A stretch of DNA of 64,000 nucleotides from Vanilla planifolia. Lineage: Eukaryota; Streptophyta; Magnoliopsida; Asparagales; Orchidaceae. The notes under the pieces are model-generated. The model was not told the origin of the DNA and ran no database searches. It saw only the letters and a list, made by a program, of their open reading frames with translations. The position numbers and the translations under genes were made by a program. Positions 13,801 through 26,479 of this stretch are shown here, in pieces. The stretch lies in NCBI GenBank assembly GCA_023846275.1, contig CM043874.1:23059130-23123129 (forward strand), written 5' to 3'. How positions within the stretch are numbered: the first letter of the stretch is position 1; the number at the start of each line of letters is the position of its first letter.

Positions 13801-16800
13801 ATGACGTATGATGTAAGCAGAAAAAAAAACATGCACATTTTCACTGAAATGATAGAAAAACAATACTAAAAAAAAATATAGAATGCCATTTTATATTAAT
13901 AATTACCCAAAGATTAATGCAAAATAATACAGCAGCACATACCTTCTTGATGGAGGCTCAACATTCCATCGGACTACTTCATAACTCCCGAAAGTGTTCG
14001 GAAGCTGAAATTGGTGTTCAGTTAAGCGAGCAATTATAACCTGGATGCAATAGAGTTAAAAATTAGTAAAACATTTATAGCAGATGAGTACAGCTTAAAA
14101 TGCATCAAATGTGCCCGCCAATGTATTTACTATTGCTGCTCCATTGGCAATAAAATCTGAATTGCCAGCTGGAAATATATTCCATTTTAGAAGACTACCG
14201 TTCCCTTTGCTCATAAGCTTCGCTAAATGAACCTGAACAACAGAAACCAACATCATGATGTTCCATGAACATTGTCAAATTCTGTCACTAACTTACCTTA
14301 TTCAAGTTATTCTTTACCTGATCTGAGCTAATGTAAAGGTCACGTGCAATGAGCTCTTCAAGTTCCTGTAAGTGCGTCACAATGGCCAAGTACGTCACAT
14401 TTAAGAACATATCAAAGGTTATGATCCCAACTTGAAATTGACCTGAGAAACAACAATTACTACAAACATTATGTATGTGTCAAAAGGAAACAAGCGAGGA
14501 CTATAGAACTGTGGATTGGAAATCCACGTAGCAAAGAATTTTAATATATGAACTTGTTTAGGCGAATGAAAACAAATGGAATGTGCAAATATATTCTTTA
14601 GATGTAATCTTTTGCGTGGTTCAAATAGAAGGTAAACATATGATGATGACCTCATGAACCAAGGATATCTTAACAAAAGTGTGATTCAATAAAAACTTAA
14701 AAATTTCATGGAAACAAAAAGATCTAAATGGCTAGAAGGAAATGACATAAATAAGTTCGTAGCAAATTAAAGAACTTGACTATTCTTGATGGGGGATCAA
14801 AAATCGTCTGAAACATTAGTACACGCAAACACCAGCCTTAGCAGGTTCAATAAATACTAGGCCTTTGAGGTCCTTTTCCACTCCTTTGCATCAAGAAGAT
14901 CGCTTACCTAGCAGAATACCAGCTTTTGACGCAATGGGAGAAAAAGCAGGTGCCAGTTCAATTGTTGAACTCGTAGATGCTGCCGCTGGCTTTTCTGTAT
15001 TATCTAGTTTTGCTGGTGACGTTTCTGTATTGTTTTTCTTTACTGGTGGCTCTAGATTATCTTCATCAACATGCAATTTATTCCATAATTCAGAACAGTT
15101 GGTCTTCCAAAATCCAATCCTATGATTCTGGCGATCATATGTTACTAGTGTATTGCGGACAATAATTCCTGTCAGGCGAAGCAAAAGCACAATTAACAAG
15201 CAATCTCCATCAAAACCACAGCAAGCCATTCGTCTTATACCAATGACATTGTTCAGTTTTTAGCGTTAGAGAACTTGTTAAAACGTGAAAAAGCACAAAA
15301 ATAGCATTGACATAAAAAGGGCTTACAAAAGAACTTAATCAAAGAAGAATAGCTAAAAAAGAAAGAAATCAAAGAGCAAATGCAGAATGCTCTAGAAACA
15401 AATCTCAAAAACAACAGGAAACCATACCCCCTATTAGTGTTGTTGAATCCTTTCCATTCTGAAAAACTCCCAAGCAATAAGCGCCATGAAGTTTAGAGTG
15501 CTTTGCATTGAAGAAAAGAAGAGAAAATACATCAGAACAAGGATAATATAACTTCAATGGAAGAAAATATGATGGAAATTTCTGTGCATTGAGTAAGCAA
15601 GATCTCAGAATCATTCTGAAAAACTCCTAAGAAAAAAGTACCATGAAGTTTAGAGTGCTTTGCATTGAGAAAAGAAGAAAAACTATATTAGAACAAGTGT
15701 AATATATGCAGCAAATATGATGGAAATTTCAGTGCATTGAGTAAGTATGAACTCAGGATCAGTAAATAGTTACCCGGAAAAGGTAGTTTTCAGGAGTTAG
15801 TTTCAATTTTTTTCCACTGCTAAATACCATATCAACCTCTGGGAAAGACTTTGATGGATCTCTGAAACAAAGTAAAGCGATATAGAAATATCTCTACAAA
15901 TAAGGATGGTGAGAGTAGAGGAATATGTTAAAGCGTTTTAATTTGATGTTTGAATGAACAAAATAACCTTCCAGCACCACCAAAACAAACATCTTTGTAG
16001 TTTGGATCTGGACCATCTACTTGTTTAAGGGAACCAAGATTGTCAAATAGCTGTCACCAAGAAACCAATATTATGAGAATTCAGTCAAAATAGAAGAAAA
16101 CAACAACGTCAAACACAAAACCTGATTGCTACACTCCATTCCATGGTTAAGGATATTGTTAAGCATTTTGTACAATCTTGATTAAAAGTAACACATCAAC
16201 AGGCTTAAAACTGGTCAGATTATCTACCATTACTTGGATATCAAACTTATACCAGAATGTGTCATCATTCAAAACTCACTTCACAGGAAAAAAAAAATTG
16301 GCTTATAGTGAAATTGATTGCATAATCTTGAGCAAAACTAAACTCACTCTAGAAGGTGTCATTGTTCTAAAACAAAATCTTAAATTCAGATTTGACTACT
16401 GATTTCATGATGAGTTTTTGTTTCGGAAATTTCAGGGGCAAATTTTTACTTTTAGCTTTAAATTTTTGGCAACAAATTCAAAAATAAGGTAGCTGGTTGA
16501 ATATTAAATACAACATATCAAATAAGAAAGATTAGCTTGTATCTTATTAACAAAGTATTATTTTATATTATAGGTTACGGCAACAAAGTTTGTAATTCTT
16601 GAAATTGCACTATGTATCCATTTCCTCCAAAAAAAAAAAAGGTATAGATATAAGTTCAGCTTAAAAAATTTATTATATGATTTTGTGTTACATTATTCGT
16701 ATTATGTTAAATTACACAAATGGTTTTATTATTTCATATATACAAAAACATATACATTCATATTAACCTATCCATCTTATTCCACCTCATTTACATATGA

Positions 16801-19394
16801 TGACGAGGGCTTGTTTTGGAAAACTGTTGTTGTAGAGCTTACTCATCATTCATGCATTTTTCCACTCTTTGAATTTCAATTAGCGATAAAACAGGCTTCA
16901 ACAATAAGGCTAGGCAAGAAATAAGGATCCCTTATTTTTCTTTATAATGTGGAATATATTTGTTTCAATTCCAAATCATTCTATAACTTATATATATCTA
17001 TAAAAAAAATTTACTTGTTGCGGTTAGGCGATTTATGGACTTTTGTTGCTCATTATGGCACTTTCAAACTAATAAGTTCTATGTTACATCAACTCATGCT
17101 CGATATATTCCAGTATAGGTAGCGAGTTTTTTTTTTTAGAAAACTATGTCTATTCTAGTGAGGGTGGTAGAAAAGCCTATCTTTCTTGGGTTTAATAGGA
17201 TTCTTTCTAGGTTTGAGGGCCCCTTTTAAGAAACAGTGGGAAACTAACTTGTTTTCTCGAATTCTCTTCCTTTTTCAATTTCATAGTCATCTAATAGATT
17301 GGCTATTCTTAGTCAAAATACTTTGCCCAAAATTCTTTTTGGTGAGGAAGACTCTTCGTGAGTGAATGTCATGCTTGTTTATCAAAAGGGAATCTAAGTG
17401 AAGAGAAAACTCATAAATAAGCAAGAGTGGATTCCTCTCCTATATCAACCATCTAAATGGGAACTTTTGTGCCTTTTCATAGACATCTTAGTCATCCTCC
17501 AAGGGTGAACAACTATGTAACTTTATAACATAAAAGTTTGGCTTGACAACCACAAGTTTTATGTGCATAATTAACTCTTTATTGTTAATACCATCACCCT
17601 TGAAAGAATTTGATTATATCAAAATCATGTATTGTATTTTCAATAGTTTGTTTGAGTGGATATTTTAGATATAGATTAGATCAAGTGGATTACAAGTAAA
17701 TTAGAGATTTTTATTCTTATTCTCATAGGAACCTTGAAGATTGAAGGCTTCAAATATTAGAATATCCTATGAAGAACTTGCCTCTTGATGGCATGGCAAC
17801 CATCATGGTATGTTTACTTCTTAAATTTAGATTATTAGAACTCACAACTTTCTCTTATGGCACCCTTAAGGTTGCATTCATTCATGTATTCATTAGCTAC
17901 AGCATTTCTGCGTTTATAATTACTAAAGATTTCAAGTTTATAATCATTTTTAAAATTGTAATAAGTTATTGGTAATATCATTAGATGTTGATCTAGAATC
18001 AATTTAAATCTTAAGATAATAAAATCAAGATTAAAACAAGTCATGCTTGTCACTACCTTATAATCATACAATAAAATGTTTTATATCATACATGTATAAT
18101 ACGGTCCATGCTTTAGCTCAAAGTATCAAATAATTTTGAGATCTAGTATGTGATTATATTGGTACGATGTTTTATAACATAGATGTGACCGCCATCAAAA
18201 TATAGGATTAGAAGTGCTAACATAATCGTACAAGGTATCAGCCTTGTACGAGTGTAATATATTTTCTGAGAGTTAAGTTACCACCAACATCGTATGAGTA
18301 CAAAATCTCTTTTGTACACATAAATAATTTATTTTCTCTCAAAACACTTTATATATAAAAGTTTAGTTGTTTTCGAAAATGTAAGTTGGGTGTATTGTAC
18401 CAATATAACCATATATGGTCACTTGATCACATAACCATTAGTCCTTATACATTGTTTGTGTTTATTCTAGGTTATGCATTATTGTTACATTGTATAGTAA
18501 AAAATAAAGTATAATAATTGTATAATCTATTTCCTAATATGGATGACTTAAACTACTAAGAAAAAAATGTGCTGATTGCATATTATGAATACGATATCTA
18601 AATCGTATGATTATGAATATCAACTGATAAGACTAACATTTTTATATCTATATTATCATATTACTGAGATCAATGTATTGCACTTATACTTAAAACAAGT
18701 TTTGTTGCAAAGTTGTACTACGATAGTTTTATCATATATGTATGACTATTTAATTTGGTCTAGTTATGTAATGACTCGCCGTCATAAGCAACTAAAGGTA
18801 CGAACTTTCATTCATTTTGTAGAATAATTTCCAATAACTGGAATAAGAATGTGAATATAAAATTGAATAGGGCGAATTTAGCGACGAATTTTGGTTGTGT
18901 AATTTTTGGAACCCTAGATAAATTGTAATTAATTTTTTAAGTTATTAATAAATAACATTAAAATAATATTAAATGAATTAAAAACAAAAATCGGGATTTA
19001 AATACCCCAAAATTCCTTAACGCATTTGCGAGCCTCCGAAAACCATTTCCCGCATGCAGCTTCCCCAACTCTTTAGGGTTTCCAAAAGCGGTGATTTCTG
19101 GGAGTGAATCAGCTAGGTCCGGTCACCCGATGACCGATGCGAAGGAAAGAGCCGACATTCGAAAGGGTTAACGTGCAACAAGAGTTATCTGGTAGAGTTG
19201 TTTGACTGAAACCCCTAATCAAGCGGGCCACACGGTCTCCCATTTCCAAAAATTGTGGAAAATGACGAAAGGGAAAAAATAGAAAAGATAATTTTTGTTG
19301 ATTTTTCACAATTTTTCCCATTGCATGCGGATTTTTTGAACGATATAAGGTCCTGTCGGCAAGCATGCGCCGTCGTTTCACATCCGACCAGTGG

Positions 19395-19460
<66 letters not shown>

Positions 19461-22400
19461 AGTAAATCCGAAAAGGAAAAAAAAATAAAATAAAATAAAA
19501 TGTGAAAAAAAATATGACAAGGAAAAAAATATGATAAGATTGTATTGCAATTTGTAGTAGATTGTTGCAAAAGAAAAAAATGGGAAAATTGATGGATTTC
19601 TTTTTCTGCAGAGAAAAAATGTCCTTGAAGGCAATAAACTAAGAAAGCATAATTTTTGTTGGTAGGAACAAGCTTGTCGAGATAAGTTTACATTTCAGTA
19701 TTTAATTGATGTTGATACATGCAAGCATAAGAAATTGATTTAAATATTTAATTTCTTACAGAAAATAAAAGGAAAAGAAATTGAGGAAACATCTAGAACA
19801 AAAGTAAGTTAATTTAATTATTTGTAATGTAAACAGGTATGATTTGATTTTAAATTATATATGACATGATATATATGTTGCATAAATCGATATTGTAATA
19901 CACCTTCGAAAAGAAAATAAAAAGATAAACATTTGACATGATATGTGTTGTATGATAAAAATAACTGGGTTAAATACTCTGATAAAAAAAGAGATGAAAA
20001 TAAAACATGAAATTTTCTTGAAATTATTCCCATGATCTCTTGAGATGTGATGAGCACCAGTACAGGATGCTGGGCATGACGAGATGAGCACCAGCACAGG
20101 ATGCTGGGCATCATAGGCACTGGTTTGATACCAGGCTATGATATTATACGAGATATGATGAGCACTAACACAAGATGTTAAGCATCATAGACAATGGTTT
20201 GATACGGGCTATGAGATGAGATGAGATGGCATTAAAGACCTCCTTCGATACCGCTTGTACTTAGTGCAGGGGACGAGGGATGAAGATGATATATGATAGA
20301 TGTGGTTGACCAGCTATGCCTATAGGCACACATACAAGCAGAGGTCTAGAGATGATGAAATGTCACAGATGAGATGACACGTGATTGGGATATGAGTGTA
20401 CAATCCTATGGGAATTATCTTGGGCCCAGACATAAAGAAATTGAAAAAAATGAAAAATAAAAAAAAAGAAATGAAAGAAAGAAAAAAAACAACATGAAAT
20501 AAAAGAACAAAAATGTATGCATATTTGATGTGTACAACATGTTGCTATTCATATTTAATATGTTGAGCATTCATGATATACCATGTGACATCATATTATA
20601 TATTATGTTTATTATACCTTTGTTAATTATTCATGTCAGTACACCTATTGGATAGTTTTATGCTCACCCATGTTTACATTACAGAACATGCCACAAATTT
20701 ATACAAAAAGAGTACATAGAGTGACATGTGAGGTGTGTGAACACTCTTATATATGTTAATTTTATCTATTATTGTGTTATTGAGGATTTTTACAGAACAA
20801 AACAGGTATGTATATACTTTTATTTGCTATGATGAATCAATAGAATTGTTAATGAAGTTAAATTATTGTATCATTATTACGTCACTCCCATCCAAGGTGG
20901 TTTATGTTCTCACAATTAGTTGTGTAAACTCTAATCTGCCATCGGTCAGGCGGTAATACTGGCATTAGAGGTAGCGAGGAGTGACAAGTTAAGTCTATTA
21001 CTATAAAATTATATAAGCACTCATCTTTATATGATCATATTATACAACGTTTTTTCGAGAGCTCAACCTTTAATGAAAATAAATATCGTGTGATGACATT
21101 CACTATTAGACATGTATAATCAACTTAAGCTATTAAATGAATGGTTTTGTACTAGTACAATTTGTATGATCATCTAGCATTTTATAATATAAATCTAAGT
21201 GTTACACTATGAATTGGAGTTATACAATACAAGAACATTTTTGTACTTGTACGAGAAGTTTTTTTGCTTCAATTGGCACAAGACATATCACCTAATTATC
21301 AAAACGATCCTAGTTTTATTCTTATTGTCCTTATACAATATCCTCGACAAACTAACATGATATGTTGCAGAAAGATTTAACAACTAATTTAACCATTTCA
21401 GGAATGGAAATAAAACCATTGCATGTACCTAAAGCATCATGTAATCAAGCTGAAGTATAGATAAACGTATTTTCTATAAGAAATAAGTTGATGACCATAT
21501 TATTACATTCTTACTAAAGAAGTTGCATGCATTCAACTCGAAAAACCGATTCCTAACATCTTTGTTTCTTTTTCTTTTGTGTTGCATTCACATCATTTAC
21601 TTCTTCTGGATAAATCAAGCATTGGCAACATCTTACCTATCTTTAGTTTCTGACTCATTTGTAGATTTGTCTGATTGTAAGCTGATTGTAAGAAAATTTC
21701 TTGTCAAAAGTGTTGTATAACTGTTGCAGCTAAGTGATTGGTTGAATTGTTTTGTCTAGTGTAGCCTAGGTTAAATTGCTATTGTAAACTCAGTAGAGCT
21801 AAAACTGTTATAAGCTCAATGGAGCTTATGCTTGATCTATCTAAATCAACTGCTATAAAGGTTTTGTGTCTTACCATTTAGTTGAGCAAAAGACACTTTG
21901 TAGTGGAAGCCTAGTTAGACCAACAAAGAGATGTAAGCAAAAGTTTTATCGAACTATTTGAAACTATTGTTCATTATTTTAATTGTTGCTATTAATTTCA
22001 CTTGATTCTTATTTATCAACAAGTTCTTTGAAAATTAAAGAAAGGTTTTATAAAAATTGTTAGATTCTGTTTGAGTTACATTATTTTTTGTTATTACAAA
22101 AGCTTTTTAAATATATACAATTTATCTCTTCTCTTATAATTGGTGAGTAGCTTTCATGTATGAACTTTAAGAGGGATTTGGAAGGCTTAAATTCATACTA
22201 GATATCTAAACTATCATTATTTAATTTTTTGCCTAATTTAATCGCATCAATTGAAGTTAAAGACTTTTTATGTTTGCTAGATCGTTTCTTGATCGACAAC
22301 TTTGGTATTCAAAGGTCGTGAAGATTTAACTTCATTCCAATAGTTATTTTTGCTCAAGTTGACCGTATTTTCTATTAGGTTTTCGATTTTCACAAACATT

Positions 22401-25400
22401 TTTTCCATCTTTGATTCATTAGATTCCACCGTTAAAACATAACATCAACATAAATCACAATATAGATATAACAAGTGTAGTGAATCATATGGCCAAACCA
22501 ACATAACAAATGTAAAATGTATGATAACTTTTCATTCATAACATGGTTTATGTTGATCTAATAGATGTAAATTTATCATGTCATACTTTACAAACAATTT
22601 AAGATACTATATGGAAATTGAAACAAGAAAGTTCAGCTCAATAACCATAACTTGAATATGCACAGTTTATTCTAATAAGAGTTTTGAGAGGATTTGATTT
22701 TTTTACCCAACTAAAACATATCAAATGAAGCCAAGACTTTTAGGATCACTAGATTGCTTGTCTAAATTTTGACATTCAAAGGTTGTTGAAATTCACCTTT
22801 CTTCCTATAGATATTTCTGCTCAAATTTGACCATATCTTTTTGTCACATTTTTTATTTCCACGATTTATTCTTTCACTCTTGTTTCATTAGCTTCCACCG
22901 TTGCAACCTTTGAGTAGCATAAAATATGGGATTCAGTCCCTAACCAACCATACCACATCAAATTGCTATCAAAGCATATCAAGTTGTAGCATTTTAGCTA
23001 CAAACAATCTTTGCTTTGTTTTAATACCACAAATCTGTCTACTATGTCTCCTTTCTACATATGGGCTATAATCACTTTGTGAACTCACTGTTTTTTGCTA
23101 TGTCTTGCCATCCCCAATACAACAAAGTATCTTACAGCAAGTTGAAGTTTCGAAGGGTGGTCATTTATTGCAGTGCATTAAATGGCCGTAAGCAAAGAAA
23201 AGTATATCCATAGCACAATTGTGGTTTCACTTTCATAGATGCAAATGAGATATATATTACAGCAAGAGGTTCATCTAAACTTGCCACAATGCATATTACT
23301 TACCTCTCATGTCACACTTTAAGCCTGCAAATGTTTTGAAAACTAGTGGACAGAACCTATGCTAATTTAAATAATGGTATTGGTTTTATATATGTTGAAG
23401 TAATGAAAAATACCTTGCATAACCTTCTTCAATTCAAGAGTTAATTACAGCTAATCCTTACATACATCCATGCACACTATACAAATTTCTTTACTACCTA
23501 GATGCAAGTAGTGTAGAAAGCAAAGAGTTAAATGAATCTTGCAAGATTAGCATGGTTTCTTTTGATACAAATCCCAACCTTTCCCAAATTCAAAGCCTGA
23601 TACAATTGCTTTTGATTATAAATCAATAATTGAAGTCATACAGAAGATATATTCCCTCGAGTTTTTTTTTTCTTGGATCAAACATAGTTATCTACTGTTC
23701 AAGCTTCATTTCCTCATTGAAAAACAAGTATGAGTTCTCAATGGCAAAAAGTTGGCTTGGAATCCTTAAAAATCATTTATCAAGCCAGCTCCATAACAAA
23801 AACTTAAGCCTGCCAAACCTTAAGCTCCACTCACCGCCACCACCATTTGTGGGCCTAAAACCCAGCCACTATCTCCTCCTAAACATTTAGTATTCGAATT
23901 AACTAAACATCAACCCAAGAATAAACCATAAGCCTCTTATCCACCACAAGAACTACCTCCACTACCAAAATTCCTACACAAAATTCACTTCAAGGAATAT
24001 TAAAAAACCTAACATACCCGAGATACCAAAGAAATTCCCTCAAATCTCTTTCAAGCCAACAACCTAATTCTACTCCTATCCAACCTATCAAGAAGGAAAT
24101 CCATGATAGAGAAAACTGCCAAGCCAAGGGTAATGAAATTCTTAATTTGCAAATCCAAGAAGAATTTCTTCAAATGTTGAACTTGTGGAAGAAATTATGG
24201 ATAAGCTTTCTTTTCGTTCTAGGTGAGTATGGATCCCTTACTACTTCATCTTCTATTGAAGCAATTTCAAATGTTGAGACATTACCATTACCAACTTTTT
24301 CCACCACTAAAAATTGATTGTTTTGATCATGTTAAACCTTATAGATTTCATGAGTTCCCCATCCACTTATCCAATTGAGTTTAAGCTAAACAAACTATTA
24401 TATCCATTAACATAACTTCATTGTTCATTTTATCCCAAAAGAAGAGTTGTTTTTTGCAAACCTTATTTAACTTCTATATCACTGGCTACCATCATATTCC
24501 CACTTTTTGACTTTTTATCAACCTTCAACCTTGAGACAAATATTTACAAGTAACTTTTATTAGTGGATCTAATAGTTAAATCATATCATTTTTAGTAAAT
24601 TGCACGTTCATAATTATGTGAGTCTCACTCAATAGTCAGACTTCACTACAATTAGAACAATGTTTGAGAAGTGTTTGGTGGATCCTTATTGTTATCCATT
24701 GTTTTAAGTCTTAGATGCAAAGCAAAAAAAATATCCTTATGATATTATCAATTTCACAAGGCAAGTTTCTAACCTTTTATGTTCTTTTGCACTAAATGAC
24801 AAGTGGTTTTAAGAGACCTCTTAAATTTGACACGATGGCATCCCATTCGTATTTGCCACCTAATAGGCTTCATCAACAAATCAGGCATTGAAAAAGTCCA
24901 TTCACATTTTTGACTTAGTCCACTCGTATTTTATAAATATTTTTTATTATGATTATACTTTTACTTTATGTATTTGTATTATATTTTATAGTGGTGCCTA
25001 GAATATTTGGGTGTTTAGATGAGCATTGCAAGCCTTATATTGTTCTCATAGATGTATATAGTTTGTAGTTGATTTGAAGAAAAAAGGGAGATCATTTTGG
25101 GCATAGGACTCTAGTTAAAATATCCCAAGCATTTTCAAAATAGCCAAACTAAGATAGAAATGGTAATTTAGACTTTCAATGGTCAGCCAACATTAACCTT
25201 ATTGGATGATTACCCAATTGGCCAAGGCATTCATTTTATTTTTTTTTAGAAGGTTTGGGGATTCCTTTTCTATACATTTGAAAATGTTATGGAGCTTATG
25301 AGCCTTGGAAATGCATTGAATCTTCTTTGATGAGTTTATCAAAAGTGTAAATTTAGAGGCTGTGGTGTGTGCTCATATATCCTACTTGTGACTGCATGGT

Positions 25401-26429
25401 GTGAAACCTATCTCCAATGATATTCGCCGACACTGCCATTGAAGTTCTCCCTTAAGTGAGATCTATAAGAACCAACTCTCTTTATCAAAACCATCCACAT
25501 ATAGCCATCACAACATCTCGTTGACTACACACAAATCTTTCTCCACCCCATTTAAAATCATTTTCAAAACACAGAAAAAAGTGTTTCAGCATTGAGTTTA
25601 CTTGCTTATGTTTCACTTCTAAGCTTAATCACTGAGTTTGAAGTTCATTTTTATGTTATTGTAAACTCTTAAACATGAAACTTCAATATGGGATTTTCTG
25701 CAGGTTTTTGTACCACAGAAGTTCTTTGTTCTTTCTGCTTCAACCATCAAGAACGTTTTCCAAATCCCCTAAAACTTTGTAACATGGAAAAGTCTTCACC
25801 TTGTTCTAGCAGATCAAGGACCTTGAGCTCAATACCCACAACTTTTATGTTCAAAGTTTATTTTTATATGAACCATAAAAGGGACTTCAAAAAGCTTAAA
25901 TTCAAAGTATAAGATTTCTCATAAGCTCACTGATTAAATTTTTTGGTTGACTTAAATATACCAAATGAAGCTGAGATATTTGAAGTTTCTAATCTACAGC
26001 ATTGATATTCAAAGGCTATTGACATTTAGCATCCTTCACAAACTTGTTTCAGCTCAAAGCAGGTCTTGATATTATGATCAAATTTATGATTTACATATTT
26101 TTTGGATAAATAGCAATTAGGTCCCTCTAACTTGACCCTATGCTCAACTAAGATCCTCCTAGTTTTAAAAAACTCTATTTTGTCTCTCTAGTTTGAAAAT
26201 AACAGCTAGGTCCTTCATCTAACAAAAACTACTTACGTTGATGATTATTTCATGAGTCACAAATTTCTTCAAATCTTAAATTCTAAAATGCTTAAACTAT
26301 CCCAAGTACACCCTCTTAAAATTATATTCCTTTTTGTCTACCACAGGTTCCAAGGCTTCGATTGGTGTGACTGTAATTCAAAGAGAAAGTGATTCAACTA
26401 GCAAGAAATGCAATCAAACATGCAGTGCA

Positions 26430-26479
<50 letters not shown>

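Larger units (their letters stand above)
18896..20986 (+). mobile_element. Possible solo LTR of a Ty3/gypsy (Tekay/Del-like) element
   Basis: Starts TGTGTAATTTTTGGAACCCTAG and ends ggtagcgaggagtgaca, forms reminiscent of Tekay/Del LTR termini. Inside are a GC-richer block (19.02-19.39 kb), a tandem repeat and 'tatgctcacccatgtttacattacag' style sequence near 20.66 kb. No target-site duplication could be confirmed. The boundaries are inferred. Confidence 0.35.

Noticed and set aside
14865..15165. Plus-strand frames opposite exon 8
   Set aside because: Shadows of the protease coding strand.
15612..15763. Duplicated exon 7 as a mutually exclusive alternative exon
   Set aside because: It lacks the second half of the exon and any donor in frame, so it cannot replace exon 7.
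19109..19634. Overlapping frames of 67-153 codons on both strands
   Set aside because: They are carried by Ile-Tyr repeats translated from the AT microsatellite and its A-rich flanks.
26105..26235. 'attaggtccctctaac..' block as a MITE end
   Set aside because: The wording recalls widespread plant repeats, but no terminal inverted repeat or target duplication could be found.
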